NCBI GenBank assembly: GCA_001936135.1
Contig: CP012811.1
Span: 868,001-932,000 of the forward strand
Origin: Saccharomycopsis fibuligera x Saccharomycopsis cf. fibuligera
Lineage: Eukaryota; Ascomycota; Saccharomycetes; Ascoideales; Saccharomycopsidaceae
Direction: 5' to 3'
Length of the DNA: 64,000 nt
In this document: positions 63,134 through 64,000 of the stretch, one piece after another
Layout of the letters: every line of letters begins with the position of its first letter
Position numbering within the stretch: position 1 is the first letter of the stretch
Position numbers and translations under genes: made by a program
The notes under the pieces: model-generated
Database searches by the model: none
Told to the model about the DNA's origin: nothing
What the model saw: only the letters and a program-made list of their open reading frames with translations

Positions 63134-64000
63134 ATGTTGCTCTCCAATTTTCTCACTTTATCTGCTTTGACTGCTTTTGCATCTGCTCTTCCAGCTGCTC
63201 ATCTCCACCATCAACACAAGCGTTCTGATGACTCTTCCTCTTCTTCTTTGGCTAAGGGTATCTCCTACTCACCATACTCCGATGATGGTGGATGCAAGAG
63301 TGAATCCACAATCAAATCTGAAATTTCCGAGGTTTCTGACTATCAAATTATCAGATTGTACGGCACCGACTGTGATCAAGTTGCAAATGTCTTGAAACAC
63401 AAAGGTAACTCTCAAAAGCTTTTCTTGGGCATCAGCAGTCCAAACAAAATTTCTGATGAAATAAAAACCATGAAATCTGCCATCAACTCTCACGGCTCCT
63501 GGGACGATGTCCATACCGTCAGCGTCGGCAATGAATTAGTTAACAACAACCAAGCCACTGCTTCTCAAGTTGGCGAATACGTTGATAAAGCCAAGACAGC
63601 TTTGAAGAGCGCTGGTTACTCTGGTGACGTCGTCTCTGTTGACACTTTCATTGCTGTTATCAACAACCCAGACTTGTGTGACCATTCCGACTACATTGCC
63701 GTTAACGCTCATGCTTATTTTGACGGTGGTTATGCTGCTGACAGTGCTGGCGACTGGTTAAAGGAACAAATTCAGAGAGTTAAGAAAGCTTGCGGTGGTA
63801 AAAAAGACGTTCTTATTACCGAATCTGGCTGGCCATCTAAGGGTCAAACCAACAAGAAAGCTGTTCCATCCAAATCTAACCAAAAATCTGCCATTAACAG
63901 TATTGTTGAAAAAGCTGGTGACTCTACTATTGTCTTCACTACTTTGAATGATTTGTGGAAAGAAGATGGTCAATACGGTGTTGAAAAATACTGGGGGATC
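63134..64000 (+). CDS. MP65: GH17 cell-wall glucanase/transglycosylase, MP65/SCW family (partial)
   Basis: A secreted wall protein whose first 289 codons are in the window. It has a signal peptide (MLLSNFLTLSALTAFASA), a Kex2 site (Lys29-Arg30 in HQHKR) and a GH17 domain: GISYSPYSDDGGCKS, YQIIRLYGTDCDQV, then HTVSVGNELVNN with the acid/base Glu134, VSVDTFIAVINNPDLCDHSDYIAVNAHAYFDG-type block, LITESGWPSKG with nucleophile Glu230, and YGVEKYWGI near the C-terminus. These match C. albicans Mp65 and S. cerevisiae Scw4/Scw10 closely. The Ser/Thr-rich spacer that separates Kex2 site and enzyme in Mp65 is cut to about ten residues here. By comparison only a few residues are missing beyond base 64000. 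Confidence 0.9.
   Translation, partial: MLLSNFLTLSALTAFASALPAAHLHHQHKRSDDSSSSSLAKGISYSPYSDDGGCKSESTIKSEISEVSDYQIIRLYGTDCDQVANVLKHKGNSQKLFLGISSPNKISDEIKTMKSAINSHGSWDDVHTVSVGNELVNNNQATASQVGEYVDKAKTALKSAGYSGDVVSVDTFIAVINNPDLCDHSDYIAVNAHAYFDGGYAADSAGDWLKEQIQRVKKACGGKKDVLITESGWPSKGQTNKKAVPSKSNQKSAINSIVEKAGDSTIVFTTLNDLWKEDGQYGVEKYWGI

Overview
The window is nuclear DNA from a budding yeast, most likely of the CTG (Ser1/CUG-Ser) clade. CUG is rare among the leucine-type codons. Where it occurs it falls mostly in Ser/Asn-rich tracts, and in MKC1 one CUG sits where S. cerevisiae Slt2 has a small polar residue (H-T-F versus H-CUG-F). Introns carry GTATGT and TACTAA signals. Intergenic DNA is full of A/T homopolymers of 20-43 bases, and proteins carry long Asn, Gln, His and Asp/Glu runs. 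This style, plus a HAC1 gene followed by about 1.7 kb of gene-free but structured sequence, fits the Lodderomyces / Candida parapsilosis group. The species call is inference.

Layout: 1-110 tail of an unknown gene; 1.6-2.3 kb GPI-anchored wall protein (-); 4.0-4.8 ALG13 (+); 5.6-8.4 CTF4-like protein (-); 9.0-12.5 NGG1/ADA3 (-); 13.5-14.2 MPR1 acetyltransferase (+); 14.9-15.9 aldo/keto reductase (-); 17.4-20.8 histidine-phosphatase-domain protein (+); 22.0-22.6 single-pass membrane protein (-); 25.7-30.5 ubiquitin protease UBP9/13 (+); 31.35-31.43 tRNA-Lys(UUU) with intron (-); 32.1-32.4 second small membrane protein (-); 32.8-33.7 class I glutamine amidotransferase (-); 34.8-35.5 small secreted protein (+); 36.0-37.6 PCK1 (-); 40.6-41.8 POT1 thiolase (+); 43.9-45.4 HAC1 (+); 47.0-50.6 large mitochondrial-type protein (-); 51.6-52.2 COX6 with intron (+); 53.8-55.6 MKC1/SLT2 MAP kinase with a tiny first exon (-); 56.4-57.1 GST/eEF1Bgamma-like (-); 58.0-59.3 MOSC protein (+); 61.5-62.5 CWC23 J-protein (+); 63.1-64.0 GH17 wall glucanase, MP65-like, cut by the window end.

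These are independent eukaryotic genes, not an operon. Thematic links are visible: PCK1 and POT1 (gluconeogenesis and peroxisomal beta-oxidation) share a 2.9-kb divergent promoter region. Cell-wall and ER-stress genes (ALG13, HAC1, MKC1, the GPI protein, the GH17 enzyme) are spread through the window. COX6 and the 1193-aa protein are divergent mitochondrial genes.

The most interesting signals are: (1) an 11-base perfect complementarity between the HAC1 leader, four bases before its AUG, and a site about 0.7 kb past its stop codon, with several hairpins in between, suggesting a very long Ire1-type intron and translational block; (2) a MKC1 first exon of 38 nt; (3) a CTF4-like protein without the usual WD40 half; (4) two small Cys-pair/TM proteins of the same design; and (5) a degenerate copia-type integrase relic near the left edge.
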